The notes beneath the pieces are model-generated. The model searched no databases. It had not been told where the DNA came from and saw nothing but the letters and a program-made list of their open reading frames with translations. Of a stretch of 64,000 nucleotides of DNA, positions 47,111-58,734 are shown piece after piece. How positions within the stretch are numbered: position 1 is the stretch's first letter; every line of letters begins with the position of its first letter. The translations under genes and the position numbers were made by a program. Location: NCBI GenBank assembly GCA_006535965.1, contig QEAR01000042.1, positions 1-64,000 on the forward strand. The letters are read 5' to 3'. Source of the stretch: Spizellomyces sp. 'palustris'. Taxonomy: Eukaryota > Chytridiomycota > Chytridiomycetes > Spizellomycetales > Spizellomycetaceae.

Positions 47111-49369
47111 CTACCCGCTGTCGCCTGAGTCCCCAGCACCGCTGTTCTCATCATCCTCCCCACTATATCTACCAGCACGGCGATATAGTTCCTCCCTGTG
47201 AATAGTAGATCCATTTCCGTTCCTCTCTCTCCTACTCGGAGACCGTGACATTCTTCGCTTACTACTTTGGGGTCCTGCGTCATGGGGCCATCTGTCCATT
47301 ACACTGGGAACAGGTGATTTCCTCCCATTGTCTTCCGCACACCGGCATCGTCGATCTGCAGGGCCGGATGATCGGTGGTGATGATGATGATGGTGGATGT
47401 GGGTATGGGGCGCTGGTACGATGACGCCGTCGCCAACGACCTTAATTGTAAGGTCATCTTCATCCATACTTCCATACGCCTCCTCCTCCAAATCACCATC
47501 CGCCTCAGAAAAGGATCCTTCACTCGGTTTGCCACCTAGTCCCGATCGTGGAGCATGTCGATGGTGTTTGAGGACCCATCCGTTTCGTGCATCAATCGCA
47601 TATAATCCCAATGACAAGATTATGGCAGCAAAGCTGAGCACCATGAAAAATATTTCAACCTCTACAAATGTCTCGGGATGAGCATTCCGTATTCGTGCTA
47701 CCGCAAGCGGGAACAATGCAAGGGATAGATTAAGTGCTACTGCGACCAATCCGTATGCGGTCGCAATCTGGTGGTTGCCAACCAGATATGGCACACATGT
47801 CCATAATGCGGACGCAAAAATGGAATATGCGATTCCTAGAATAGACATGGGAATGATGGGAGTGATGTCGGTCCAGCATAAAATGGCGTGGGTAATGAGG
47901 ACAAGTACTCCGGATATGGGCAAGAGAGTACTTCGGTGACCGAATCGATCGATAAAGAGACCACAGAGTGGTGAGCCAACTGCAGAGACCAAGTCCGGAA
48001 TGGACATGACTATGATTCCACCTGATTAGGGCACTCGCAAAACGTGCAGAGAACGATGGACAAATTCATTACCCATTCCCGCTCTTTGCGAGTCGTTTGG
48101 ATACCACTTTTGCTGGAAGACTAGAATAGATCATTAGACCCAGTCAATGACGCTGGCGCCCTCCAATCACTCACAGTCTGTGCAAATATGGAAGAAGGGA
48201 ACGGACGAACCTAACAAGTGATAATGATGCTGTTAAAAGAAACCATACAATAACTACAACCTCAGATGCATAGGTAACGCACCATACAATCCAATTGTCG
48301 CCAAACAGAGCATCCAAAAGGACCAGCTCAATCCCCTCAATTGAGAAAAATGCACGGTTTCATCTTCTTCATCGTATTCCTCTTCCGAGACCCCATCATA
48401 ATCAAGAGAACCCCGATCGACCAAAGGGCTTCCCAGACATCCGTCCTCTACGCTGGCCCGTCGTGATTGCGTCCCATTAGCGTCGTTAACAAGTAACGGC
48501 TGACGCTCGTCCTCGGTTCCCAATCTGCGCTTCTGTCTCTTTCTGTGAGAGGAGTCCATTTCGACGACAACGCCAGCCGCAAACCGGGATGTGGGTCGGT
48601 CCAAATATATCATGGCAAAAGCACATACGCTACTAAGCAGACACACGATAAAGCCGAACCATACTGCAGTTGGGGTAGACGTATGCTCCGCCAACCAGGG
48701 CGAGAGATTGTCGTTGGATGCTGCTGCAATACGAGCCATTGAGAGGTGAAGACTCATCGCAAATCCCAACCCGCGGCCTTTGAACCAATCAGTTGTGATT
48801 CGCGACGTAGCCTATACTCACAAATAACACGGAAAATGATGTGTTGTCAACGGATCTGTCCATCCCCTTCACCCTCATACAAATAATACAGGGCTAAAAC
48901 TCACCACCTCCAAGCTTTCCCCTCCGGCGCCAAATATCACTCGTCCCAGAACCATCACCTCAAAAGTCCGGGACGACACGCCGAACGCGAACAGCGCTTG
49001 TCCAGTACACACAAGCCCCGCAAATATCATCAACATGGTAGTGGCACTCATACTGTCCACTAGCATTCCACCAATAAGCGGCAATATTATGTTGGGAAGG
49101 GAGTAGACGGAGTAGAGTAGGTTTATCTGCCACTGATATTTGTCGTAAGGTGATGAAAGCCACTTTTGTAGGGGGACGTTGAGTGCGGCAGGAATATCAT
49201 AGCTTTTAGGTAGAAAGAAAGTAAAAATGGTTAAGATTGGCGTAAAATGGTGAAGAGGCGACTAGCTCGAAACAGGTTACCAGTAGTAATTGCTAAACAT
49301 GACCGTGCAGGCGAAGAACAACAGGAGCCAGTGCCGTGTTGTTACAACTGTGCTTGACGTCGAAGGCAT
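47111..49369 (-). CDS. Major facilitator transporter, MFSD1-like
   Basis: The protein starts MPSTSSTVVTTRHWLLLFF (49369) and has the MFS pattern of twelve helices over several exons. MFSD1-like hallmarks are CYDIPAALN, YDKYQWQINLLYSVYSLPN, LGRVIFGAGGES, GLFIDRFGHRSTLLP, GIAYSIFASALWTCVPYL and TAYGLVAVALNLSLA. The central cytosolic loop is long and charged (RRKRQKRRLG.. and an acidic EEEYDEEDE), and the C-terminal tail of about 130 residues has a seven-His run and Ser/Arg/Gly-rich disorder, ending at 47111. Animal MFSD1 exports dipeptides from lysosomes, so a vacuolar membrane role is likely here. I did not fix every exon border between 48007 and 48254. Confidence 0.87.
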
Positions 49370-49802
49370 CTTGGAGAGAGGAAATCGGACGTATTTGCTC
49401 TATGGCTGGCTCGATCGACCAGTAGGTGCATGTGCTGCTAGTTGTTTTCTCCCTCAACTCAAAGATTGCGGAACTCTAGATCCGTTCTGCTTACTTTCTC
49501 CAGAACCCCGCATTATGTCACCTGGGATGGTTGGAATGGGGGTCACGAGATTACGCTTCACCCAGGGAATCCGCCAGGGAACGTAAACTTTTTCAAATTG
49601 AATTTGTTCTATGAAAGTTTAAAAAGGTATGATACAAAGTAGGTCCCTCACGCCGTTAACCAACCCAACTACCAAAATCCGCGCTTGTGAGTGCACCATG
49701 CTGCTAACCGCGCTACAAACAATGCAAAAGAAACTCTATGCTAAAATGCCTTCCTACATCCGTCGTGACACCGTGCCAAATATACGCTCTGTGGGGCGAT
49801 TC

Positions 49803-51698
49803 TTACATCATTCCACCCATGCCACCCATACCACCCATACCACCCATTGGCGGTGCAGGAGCGTCCTTCTTGGGAGCATCTACGACCATGCACTCGGTTG
49901 TGGTAAGAAGGGACGCAACACCGCTAGCGTCCACCAGGGCAGTGCGGACAACCTTGAGGGGGTCGATGATACCTTCCTGGATCATGTCCACGTATGTTCC
50001 TGTTGCCGCATTGTATCCGTAGTTGAAGTTGCTCTCCTTGGCATCTTTGGCACCTTCCGCAGACACGTTGTAGCTCTCGAGCAAGCGGCCAACGACGACA
50101 GCTCCTTCCTCTCCAGCATTATTTACAATTGTCTTGCAAGGCGCCTGTACAGCCTTGCGGACAATGTCCACACCAAGGCTCTGATCGAAGTTCTCAGGCT
50201 TGATAGAGTCAAGGTGCCTGGATGCCTTGAGAAGAGCTGTACCTCCACCAGGAACAATACCTTCCTCAACAGCAGCGCGGGTAGCGTTTAGGGCATCCAC
50301 GAATCGATCCTTCTTCTCGCCAACCTCGACTTCGGACGATCCACCGACCTTGATAACGGCCACCCCACCGGCAATCTTAGCGAGACGCTCCTGAAGCTTC
50401 TCCTTTTCGTATTCTGAGGTCGTGCTGGCAATGAGGGAGCGGAGTTGCTCGGCACGCTGGCTGATTGCATCTTTCGAGCCAGCTCCGTTGAGGAAGATAG
50501 TGTCATCCTTTGTAATGGTGGCCGAGTTGGCTGCACCAAGGTCCTCAGGGGTGCACTGCACATTAAAAGTATTAGTGGTCAGATCCTAATCTACGCGTTA
50601 TCAGACGAAGCGCTCCTACTATACCAACCTTCTCAAGCTTCAAGTCAACTTCGTCGCTGAAGACGGTTCCTCCAGTAAGGATAGCCATGTCCTGGAGCAT
50701 AGCCTTACGGTTATCACCGAAACCGGGGGCTTTCACAGCGCAAACTTGGACCTGACCGCGAAGCTTGTTCAAAATACAAGCTGCAAGAGCCTCACCATCA
50801 ACGTCCTCTGCAATAATGAGGAGAGGGCGACGACGAGTCGCGGCGATTTCGAGCGCAGGGAGGAGATCCTGAAGCAACGAGATCTTGCGTTCAGAGAGCA
50901 AGATCAAGGGCTTTTCGAACTCGACCTTCTGAGTGCGAGTGTCGGTGATGAAGTAAGGGGAGATGTAACCACGATCGAAGCGCATTCCTTCAGTGATGTC
51001 AAGCTCGTCCACAAGAGTTTTTCCTTCTTGAACGGTGATGACTCCTTCTTTTCCAACCTTTTCCATGGCCTGCGCGATCAGCTGACCAACGTGCTTATCG
51101 CCGTTGGCAGAGATGGTTGCAACCTGAGCAATTTCGTGGGAGGTGGTGATGTTGCGCTTGTTCTCTTGCAGAACCTTGACAACAGTGTCAACAGCCTGTT
51201 GCACGCCTTTTCTCATCTCAGTGGGATTAACACCAGCGGCAACATTTTTCATTCCCTCCATGAAAATGGCACGGGTTAAGACGGTGGCTGTCGTAGTACC
51301 ATCACCAGCAACCTCGTTTGTTTTGTTGGCCACGTCCTGCACGAGACGAGCACCCAAGTTCTCAAACTTGTCCTCCAAAACAATTGACTTCGCGACAGTC
51401 ACACCGTCCTTTGTGATCTTTGGTGACCCATATGCCTGTTCTGTAGCATAAGGTGTTATTGTGAGTTGATGGCAAATGTAGATCAGAAAGAATACTCACC
51501 AATGATCACATTTCGCCCCTTTGGTCCCAGAGTCACAGCCACGGCCTTGGCCAAAATATCTACACCCCTCGCCAGAGCTTGCCTTCCTTCCTGACCAAAC
51601 TGGATCTCCTTGTGCCCACCAAAGTTCCTCGCCTGTAGAACGTTCCTGGCGGGCGCCGAGAGGGCAGATCGTGCAAGCTTTGTTGATGAGCGGAACAT
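49803..51698 (-). CDS. HSP60: Mitochondrial chaperonin Hsp60
   Basis: Three exons encode a full-length group I chaperonin subunit. A cleavable mitochondrial presequence ([19 protein letters not shown]) is followed by [41 protein letters not shown], the catalytic [12 protein letters not shown], the apical domain, [13 protein letters not shown] and [13 protein letters not shown]. The C-terminus is the flexible Gly-Gly-Met repeat tail ([11 protein letters not shown]) that lines the folding chamber. It works with Hsp10 in the matrix. Nothing is missing. A heat-shock promoter would be expected upstream of 51698, but I could not point to a clear repeat of nGAAn units. Confidence 0.97.
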
Positions 51699-52445
51699 GA
51701 TTGTGATTGCTATGGGAAATCGCGTGTGGAGCAGGTTATGAGATGAAATCTAAGTCATATAGAGTAAAGAAGACCCTTACCTGTCCTTGCGTGAAAGGGA
51801 TGATGGAGGGAAGCAAGAAGAACTGCAGCGAAGATGGTTGCCTTATGCAGAACAAAACCTTCTGTAGTGTTCCTTCTGCCTCAACCGGAGACTTCTGTTG
51901 CTAAGCATCCATACTAGAATACGATTGGTCAAAATTGCGCTTAGTAGTCATTTATGGATGAGTCATGCACTCGAATCTTCTTCCAGTAACACACATTGTT
52001 GCTATGGCAATAGCTGTGGCAGTGTAGACAATAGGTATCAACCACAAAGTTTTCAAGTGGATGTAAGTAACAATAGCTTTCTCCTGCACATGGGCAAGAG
52101 TTGGAAGGAGAAGTGGTCGCATCCACATGATTGTTGCTCCAATACAGCACATGAACTGGTCTTTACCACTTAGAGACATCGAATATATGGAATAGTTTTC
52201 GGTCGGAATCACCGGCCCTTTCGAATGGACTTGTTCTCATCGTTGACACTGGTTCGCCAAATGCTTATTTATCTGCGACCACCATGAAAATGCTACTCCT
52301 ATACCATATTTGATACCTTTTACAAACATTCCATCGCAATTTGCCATATTTGCTAACCCTACTATTCTATAACACCATTTCACTGCAATAGAGGTATTCA
52401 CATATTTACACGCAATATAGCACAATATACCATATACTATACCGT
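51699..52445. other. Intergenic region with one possible membrane-protein frame
   Basis: Mostly HSP60 upstream DNA. A minus-strand frame (about 52212 to 51952) reads like a short protein with one hydrophobic helix (LWLIPIVYTATAIAIATMC), but its first codon is GTG and an in-frame stop lies just upstream, so it would need an unseen first exon. I do not call it as a gene. Confidence 0.4.
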
Positions 52446-53589
52446 TCACTTGATTGGCACCTTGGCGAGATGAAGAGCGCGCAGGAACTTTTCGCCTTCC
52501 TCCTTGTCTTGCAGATTGAGGTGCACCAACACCATTCTTGCTGGCGTTTGTGCAAGCCACTGGTCCAGCAAGAAATCCTCAAGCCTGGGCGCACGGAAGA
52601 TCTCGACCATCTCCACCACTTCGTCGTCGACATTCTCCAGGTAGTGGGCCATATTCCTCGGAATGATGCCCACGTCACCGCTTGGTATGTGGTCGTACGC
52701 GCAGTGCCTTTGGATGCAAAGACGGTTACCCTGGCCTTACCTCAGATAAAGTAGGACCATTCGTCTGCGTTGGGATGCCAATGCATCTCCCGAAGGTGAT
52801 GCGGATGAATTATCACACGAGCAGCAGAGACGGTCTTGGACACAGGGACGTTGGAGGTGTCGGCAATTCTCACCTCGCCGGCGGGGGTCGTGAGGGGCTC
52901 CTGAGCTAGCATTCGGTGTGAGAAACCGTATTTGGACGGAGTGGCCTTTGGCGGCGTGCTCGGCTTGCTGGTATCGGGTACGAGACCACGGAAAATGTAC
53001 TTTTCCTTTTTGGGAGGGCTGTCAAACAACGATGGCTCGAGGTTAAAGTTCTTTTGCCAGCACTTCTTTGGGTGTATGCGCGAGCCATCAGTCAGCAGGA
53101 ACGTCGAGTCCTCCGAAAAGTTGCCGTCGTCAAAAACGAGCAGGAACTCGCACCCGCCTTTGCCGATTCCTTGAATAGCGTGCGGACGTCCCGTGGGAAA
53201 AGTACCAGAGGTCTCCCTTCTGCAGATCTGCTTCGTACACGCCTCCCCTCGAGATCAAGAACAGTGATTCTGCAAGACCCTTCAAGTATGTAAGCCCAGT
53301 CTGCCTCGTTGTGCCAATGAAGCTCGCGGATGGCTCCTTCATCGAGTCGCATGTTGACTCCAGCGAGCTCTACGGAAGTGGGAAGTTCTCGTAAGGTAAT
53401 TTGGCGGGCCCATCCGCCGTCCTCAAAGCGGATGTGCAAGTCTGCGAAAGACCACTTGTAGGACCGTAAGGTTCCCGAATCCGTTTCAGGAGGTCGTACT
53501 AGGCCCACTGATTATTGTTCTCGCTCATAGTTGCGCGGGCCGATGATGTTGGATCCCAGATTGCCTCGAACAGGTTGAATCGTGGTCAT
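52446..53589 (-). pseudogene. Oxalate decarboxylase (bicupin) pseudogene, intronless
   Basis: The translation is clearly an oxalate decarboxylase: GSNIIGPRNYER at the start, DSGTLRSYKWSFAD, first cupin ELHWHNEADWAYILEG, KGDLWYF, GRPHAIQGIG, FDDGNFSEDSTFLLTDG, second cupin MHWHPNADEWSYFI, ARVTVFASKGTART, IIPRNMAHYLEN and LDQWLAQTP. Manganese-binding HxH and the lid-type motifs are present. It is broken in at least five places: an in-frame TAA at 53512-53514, extra bases in the runs near 53245 and 53198, an in-frame TGA at 52742-52744, and a missing base near 52676. No introns interrupt 1.1 kb, unlike most neighbours. The live enzyme splits oxalate to formate and CO2 and is often secreted; no signal peptide is visible here. 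Sequencing error cannot explain five lesions easily. Confidence 0.88.
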
Positions 53590-53775
53590 TTTCTATCTTT
53601 TTTAATGAGTTGCCCAGAGCAAATGTGTGCAGGCTAGATAGAGTCTGTTTTGAATTGCGACTCTCCACAACAACGAGACAGTTGCTTCAAGCCCAAGATG
53701 TGTCACGCAAGCTTGCGGCTTACATAAGCACATATCACGCTGCATTACTTAATTGACATCGGAGTTCTTGACGCA

Positions 53776-54214
53776 TTATATACATCTGTTGAGGAGTGAA
53801 GTAAAATATTTGATGTTGATAATTTCATTGTCTCTGTTGCTCGACGCTAATTTCTTCCATATCTTGCGCACCCGTGCTTCATGACGATTCATGCCAAAGC
53901 AGAAAGGATCCAGGTCACGACGCAGACGAATGGGGTCGACATAATGTGCCCATACTACTGAAGCTATGGCAAGTGCTACCACTGGAAAAGTGCTTGCCCA
54001 CCATGACAGACCAAAGTCAAGCAGATAATCTGCAAAGTCAAGAGTATTGCGGTAGCAGCCAACTTAGAAACGAAAAAACTCTACCCACGGCACCATATAC
54101 ATTGTTGGGTCCAGAGCTGGCAGCTGGTTGTCCAAATTCTGGCGATGTTGAATTTACTGCTCTTAAATCGTTCATATCGGCCCACCCTATGCAAGGGATC
54201 GCCGATAGGGCCAT
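53776..54214 (-). CDS. Small single-helix membrane protein, unrecognised
   Basis: Two exons join in phase: one starting at 54214 (MALSAIPCIGWADMNDL), ending in NVYGAV, then an intron with a TTGAC-type branch and TTTGCAG acceptor, then DYLLDFGLSWWAS. The hydrophobic helix FPVVALAIASVVWAHYV follows, then a basic cytosolic or matrix-side tail (RLRRDLDPFCFG, RVRKIWKKLASSN). The product is about 128 residues. The positive charges after the helix and the length recall small mitochondrial or ER membrane proteins, but I recognise no family. ATG 54175 is an alternative start in the same frame. Confidence 0.5.
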
Positions 54215-54958
54215 AGGGAGGGGCGTAATACTAACGTCCGACCTGGATGCTAGAAATCTCGAGACGTTTTACAATAGATTGATATATAAAACCGTTAATT
54301 CGCTGACCCATTAGCCCATATCGTCAAAAGTCCATCCCAAGGTAAAAAAAGAACCTGGTATCCTTTAATGTTTAGCCACACTCCCAGTTGCACAAACCGT
54401 CTTATTCATCCATTCGAACCTCAAACCACGAGAAACCCACGGACTCGATTTCCACGATCAAGAAACCCGATTGCCATGTGACAAGCTCAACATTTGCTTT
54501 GTTAATCTTCCAGCGTGTTCCCGTGGTAAAACAAAAGCCATATTTCTGTGTGTCAACGTTTTTATGTTTTACCGCCCAGCATGCGTTGGCATTTTGACAA
54601 CGTGGTTTGTCCCCAGGGTTTGTCCCTGGCGGCATAAACTTGACCGCCGTGGTACCAACTGATAGCGCGCGATGGGATGCAGCGTCACATGTGTGGTTGG
54701 TGCGATCGTGACAGAGTTGCGTGCACAAAACAGCTTTACCTGGGGATTGCATATAAATGTATATAACTCAATTGTCCATTCAAACACCACAGAAGAGAAT
54801 GGGATACGGAGAAACGTATTTGTATCAAACAATAAGATAAACTATGCAAATCGCTTTTACTGTCCGCTGGATCATGGCGAATGAGAGTTTGTCGTCTGCT
54901 TGTTCAAGGTGGCAAACTATTCTTGTTGTAATTACGCGACAAGAGTGCCCTAGTTCTT
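54215..54958. other. Intergenic region
   Basis: Between the small membrane-protein gene and the 3' end of the DDT/WHIM gene, both on the minus strand. No coding frame with a recognisable domain and no repeat seen. Confidence 0.45.
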
Positions 54959-57900
54959 TTATATCTCATCTTCACTGAAGGCTTGATTCTGGTCACCATC
55001 ACTATTTTCATCATTGTCGTTTTCGTCAATATCCTCTGATTCACTCTCATCCATCATTACTTTCCTATTTCGAGATCTTGTGCGTAGTGACGAAGGTAAT
55101 GGTTTTGCGACATCATCATCATCATCGGCTTCTTCTTCGTCTTCCTCTTCTTCGTCCCCCTCATCTTCTTCCTCATCATCATCATCAGACTTTGTGATTT
55201 GTGCCCTTCGTCTAGCCCTCTTTGCTCTCTCATCCTCACTAGCACTCTCATCATCTCCAAATTGCCACTCAACCCGACTTCGCCTGTCACTTTCTCCTCC
55301 AGTAAGAATCCTTCCCGACCTCGTTGTCATTGCAGTTGGAATTGCATCATTTCTACCAAGACGATTACTTCGCCGAGGACGAGCGGTTACTGGATCGCTG
55401 TCACTGTTGTCCACTTCATCAGTAGTTTCTTCGCCTTCAGACTGGCTTTCGCGGGTTTTCTGACGTTCGGCCTTTCGTAGAATAGAATCAAAATCCTTCT
55501 CAGAAAGCTGGGTCGACTGCGTAGAATTGACACGCCGTCCAGAGCGTGTTCGTTGAAATCCAGAAGGAGTTTTCTGTGGCTTCTCAATCTTCTTTTGCTC
55601 TCTGCCTTCTCGCTGCTGATTTCTTACATCTCGAGTCATTTGCAAGTGTTCTGCTGTTGCATCCGAGCACCACACGGCCACCCCAGAAAATGTCTTGATT
55701 TCCCGGAGGCCGTGCTTTGTCGTGTCACTTAGAATGCAGTTTCCCGTTTCAATCCATCTAGTTAGGACCTCAACAATGACCTCCACACCCTCATCCCCAT
55801 CATGTACCCGGTGTCGAATTTCTTGTACAGCTTCCTGTACATTCAGCCCACAACCCTTTCCGAACTTTTTGACAAGTTCCAAAACACCATCAACCATCAA
55901 CCGACGGTATTCCCCTTCCCCTTGATCCAATTCTACACGGTCCACACCTCTGATCCAGTCACCAAAAGCTTGTAAAGCATTCTCTACTCGTTTAGCAGCG
56001 GGCCCTTTCCTACCTCTGACTTCAAAAACCTCGCCAGAAGGACCTAAAAATGTCTTCAATCCATTCCGCAGTTCTTTCTCCCTCAATCCATGAGAATTTA
56101 ATGATCGATAAAGCTTTGTCAAAGTCGACAGGGAATCAATGTAAGAGAATTCGGTAGTGCAGGTTGCTCGGACGTGCCGTTTGGCTTCGTTGTCGGGTGG
56201 TGTGTAGTATCGAGTAGCCTCCACAAGATACGCTGGCGCTTTGCCTTTCCCCTTTGGGTCAAGGGACAGCACGGGTGACGATGTTCCTGGCGTGGCATCA
56301 TGGTAGGCATAGGTATATTGTTCGACAAGAACACCGTATACATCGGCGTCTTTGTCATCAACTGACTCGGTGGTCCTTTTTGAATCTGGATCGATAGCCT
56401 GATCCATCCTGTCTTCTTCGCCGCTGGCATTTTCCTGTTCGCTGCGGTGACCTTTTAACTCCTGTCCCGTAACAGTCACCCACCAGTAGATGCGTCCATC
56501 CCTATCCAAACCAGCAACTCTCATTGCATCACTCCTGAGCATTCTCTTCACCGCATCGTATCTTGACGGCCAGTTTAGATCAGCCTCCTCCAATTCTTCC
56601 ACCTCCTTCGCAGTCCTGTGGCATCTGTTGACCAATAGATTCCGTTGTCGGGCCAATGTTGCTGCCTCTAGGCGGCGCTCGGCTTGCATCTTTCGGAGTC
56701 TATCGCTTCTATCACGGTCCACCAATCGACGGAGGAAGGTTCCCCCACGGACACCGTCGTTGGGATCATTTCCATCTTCGTCAGTGGTTGGTGCATCGCC
56801 GCTAGCACTCTTTTCGCGTAGCTCTGCATCGATTGCCGCAATCTGTGCGTCAATTTCAGTGATCTGCTGCTCAACTTCGGCAATATCAGATTTGCGCTCC
56901 TTCTTCTTTATCGCTGAGGTCCACTTATTCTTTCGCATCTCTTGTAATCTATCATTGTTCGACTTTATCACTTCTCGAAATGCATCTGTTTCCATCACCT
57001 TTTGAGTGAGGGCTGACAATATCTTAACATGGGTGGAGGGATCCATCATGACAAACTCTTGTGACTTTAAGGTTTGGCCGAGAGTAGGATCACAGTGACC
57101 TTGCATGAGTTCCGCTACTCGATGTTGCGCGCGGATAATGTCCACCTCTGCTTGATGATCGATGGCTTTCACCAAAACACTATACATCTCCATCAACATC
57201 TGAGATTGACCACTGGAGTGACACACAACGTCCACCATACGATCTGCAAAAACACTCTTTGAGCATATGCCCCTACAGCTTGCTTAGCATTAAAGAAAGG
57301 TGCGTACTCAGCTCCCAAGAGGTGGTATCTTCCAATCCAAAGACATCGTCACCAAAAGTGCGCACAAAGTCCACAACAGCCATCAAATCCAATATCTCTC
57401 CGGGCAACAACCACCGAGCCCCAGGGGTAGGGACACGTTTAAGGGATGGTAGAGGTTTACTGAAGGGTATCATCTCGGGCGCAAAGTCTTCCATAACCTT
57501 CTTGGGCTTCTTGACAAGAGTAGAAGATGCAAATGTGAGTTCAATGGGCTGGTTCATAAGGGAGCTTGAAGAGGATGTGCTAGGGATTGGCGCTGAGATA
57601 GGAGATGCGGCCATCGGGAATTGCAGACAGGCTTGCTTATAGCCGGTTTTGGCAGACGAAGACTATTAAAGACACAAAAGGGTTTGTCATATACCCTGCG
57701 TGTAGCGATTTTCTAGAGTTCGTTACCTGCGGTGCGGATAGCATCTGAGAAGACGAGCAAGATCCAGACGCCACTGAAGGAGAGCCATTGGCTGCCGACT
57801 GACGGAAGGAACCAACGTCAATAATGTCCAATATGCACATAAAACTCAAAATACGCCGAAACTCACTACTGTCCCGTTCAGGCCCCCCTCACCCTTGGCC

Positions 57901-58508
57901 CCAAAAGCCAACAGCCGCTGCTTCTTCCCCTTGTCGTCCTCTTCCGGACGTGGAACGCGACTAGCATCCTTCTTACTACTGCCTCCTCCCAAAGGCTTTC
58001 TCTTTTGCTTCTTCCCAACAGGTACGACATTATCCACTTTCTTGTCCCCTTCCCTTCTCTTCTTCTCGGAACCGCCCCGTACACCTTCGGATTTTCGTTT
58101 GGACTTGCTGCTCAACTCTATAAATGCCTCACTTTTGCGTGGCCGGTAGGGAGTTATGTAGACCCCGGGGGAGTTTTCTAGAGGTGTGACGTCTCTTGTC
58201 GGCTTCTCGGGAGTGAGTGTTTGTGTGGGGCCGACTCCATTGCGGTTTAGCCAGGCTGTGAGCGGGTTGGTTTTCGGTGGATGCATCCTTTCAGGTGCTA
58301 AGCAAGTACGTTTGGAGGGAGCGTCGACGACTTTAAGAATGTAGAAGGAGTCTTGAGTAATGCCCTTCTGGATGACCAAGCCGATGAGGCTCGCTGACCC
58401 CTCTTTAGACGACAACGAGTGCAAGGGCCCAATCGTAGGGGGCGAGCCGTCTCGTTGATCTTGACAGGTCCATATGCCATTAAACTCAATCAGGAAAGAT
58501 GAGCTCAA
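54959..58508 (-). CDS. DDT/WHIM-domain chromatin protein (ISWI-partner type)
   Basis: The product is a large nuclear protein. An N-terminal disordered, basic region (57.8-58.5 kb, KSKRKSEGVRGGSEKKRR) leads through two in-phase introns to a DDT domain: LLPGEILDLMAVVDFVRTFGD, then ELNRMVDVV across a third intron. A WHIM-type helical region follows (PTLGQTLKSQEFVMMDPSTH, SRYDAVKRMLRSDAMRVAGLDRDGRIYWW), where the YWW ending is the WHIM2/WSD signature that contacts linker DNA with ISWI ATPases. The final 250 residues are disordered with many RSGR motifs and long Asp/Glu runs, ending at 54959. The family includes Itc1, BAZ and RSF1-type subunits; I see no PHD or bromodomain. The coding frame reaches 58508 without an ATG, so the true first exon lies slightly upstream and was not found. 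Confidence 0.8.
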
Positions 58509-58734
58509 TCAGGAAATATGGCAAGATCCGGACGGTAAGTCCGATTCAAAAACAAACAAAAACGTTGCTGTTCAAGCGCTCGCAGCTATTGGAAACCTTA
58601 AAACGTCAAAGTAAGGATTATGTATATTATAAATTGAACTATGTGATATGTGATATGTACGAAGATAGAATGCAATTGTAAGACCTATCACCATGATGTC
58701 CCCAAAAGTCCAGATACAGGCTCAGAGCGCTTGC

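Noticed and set aside
50746-51279. Plus-strand frame of 177 codons
   Set aside because: Antisense shadow of HSP60, caused by biased third positions in a highly expressed gene.
51952-52212. Minus-strand frame with a hydrophobic helix
   Set aside because: Begins with GTG, has an in-frame stop just upstream, and no exon could be joined to it with confidence.
52740-52750. A perfect-looking GTAAG donor at the second stop of the oxalate decarboxylase pseudogene
   Set aside because: The sequence after it continues the conserved cupin (ARVTVFASKGT), so treating it as an intron would remove conserved protein.
55014-55463. Plus-strand Ser-rich frame
   Set aside because: Antisense of the Asp/Glu runs in the DDT/WHIM gene.
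58400-58508. Possible WAC-like IWTCQ motif at the N-terminus of the DDT protein
   Set aside because: Only five residues match and the surrounding sequence does not fit the WAC domain.
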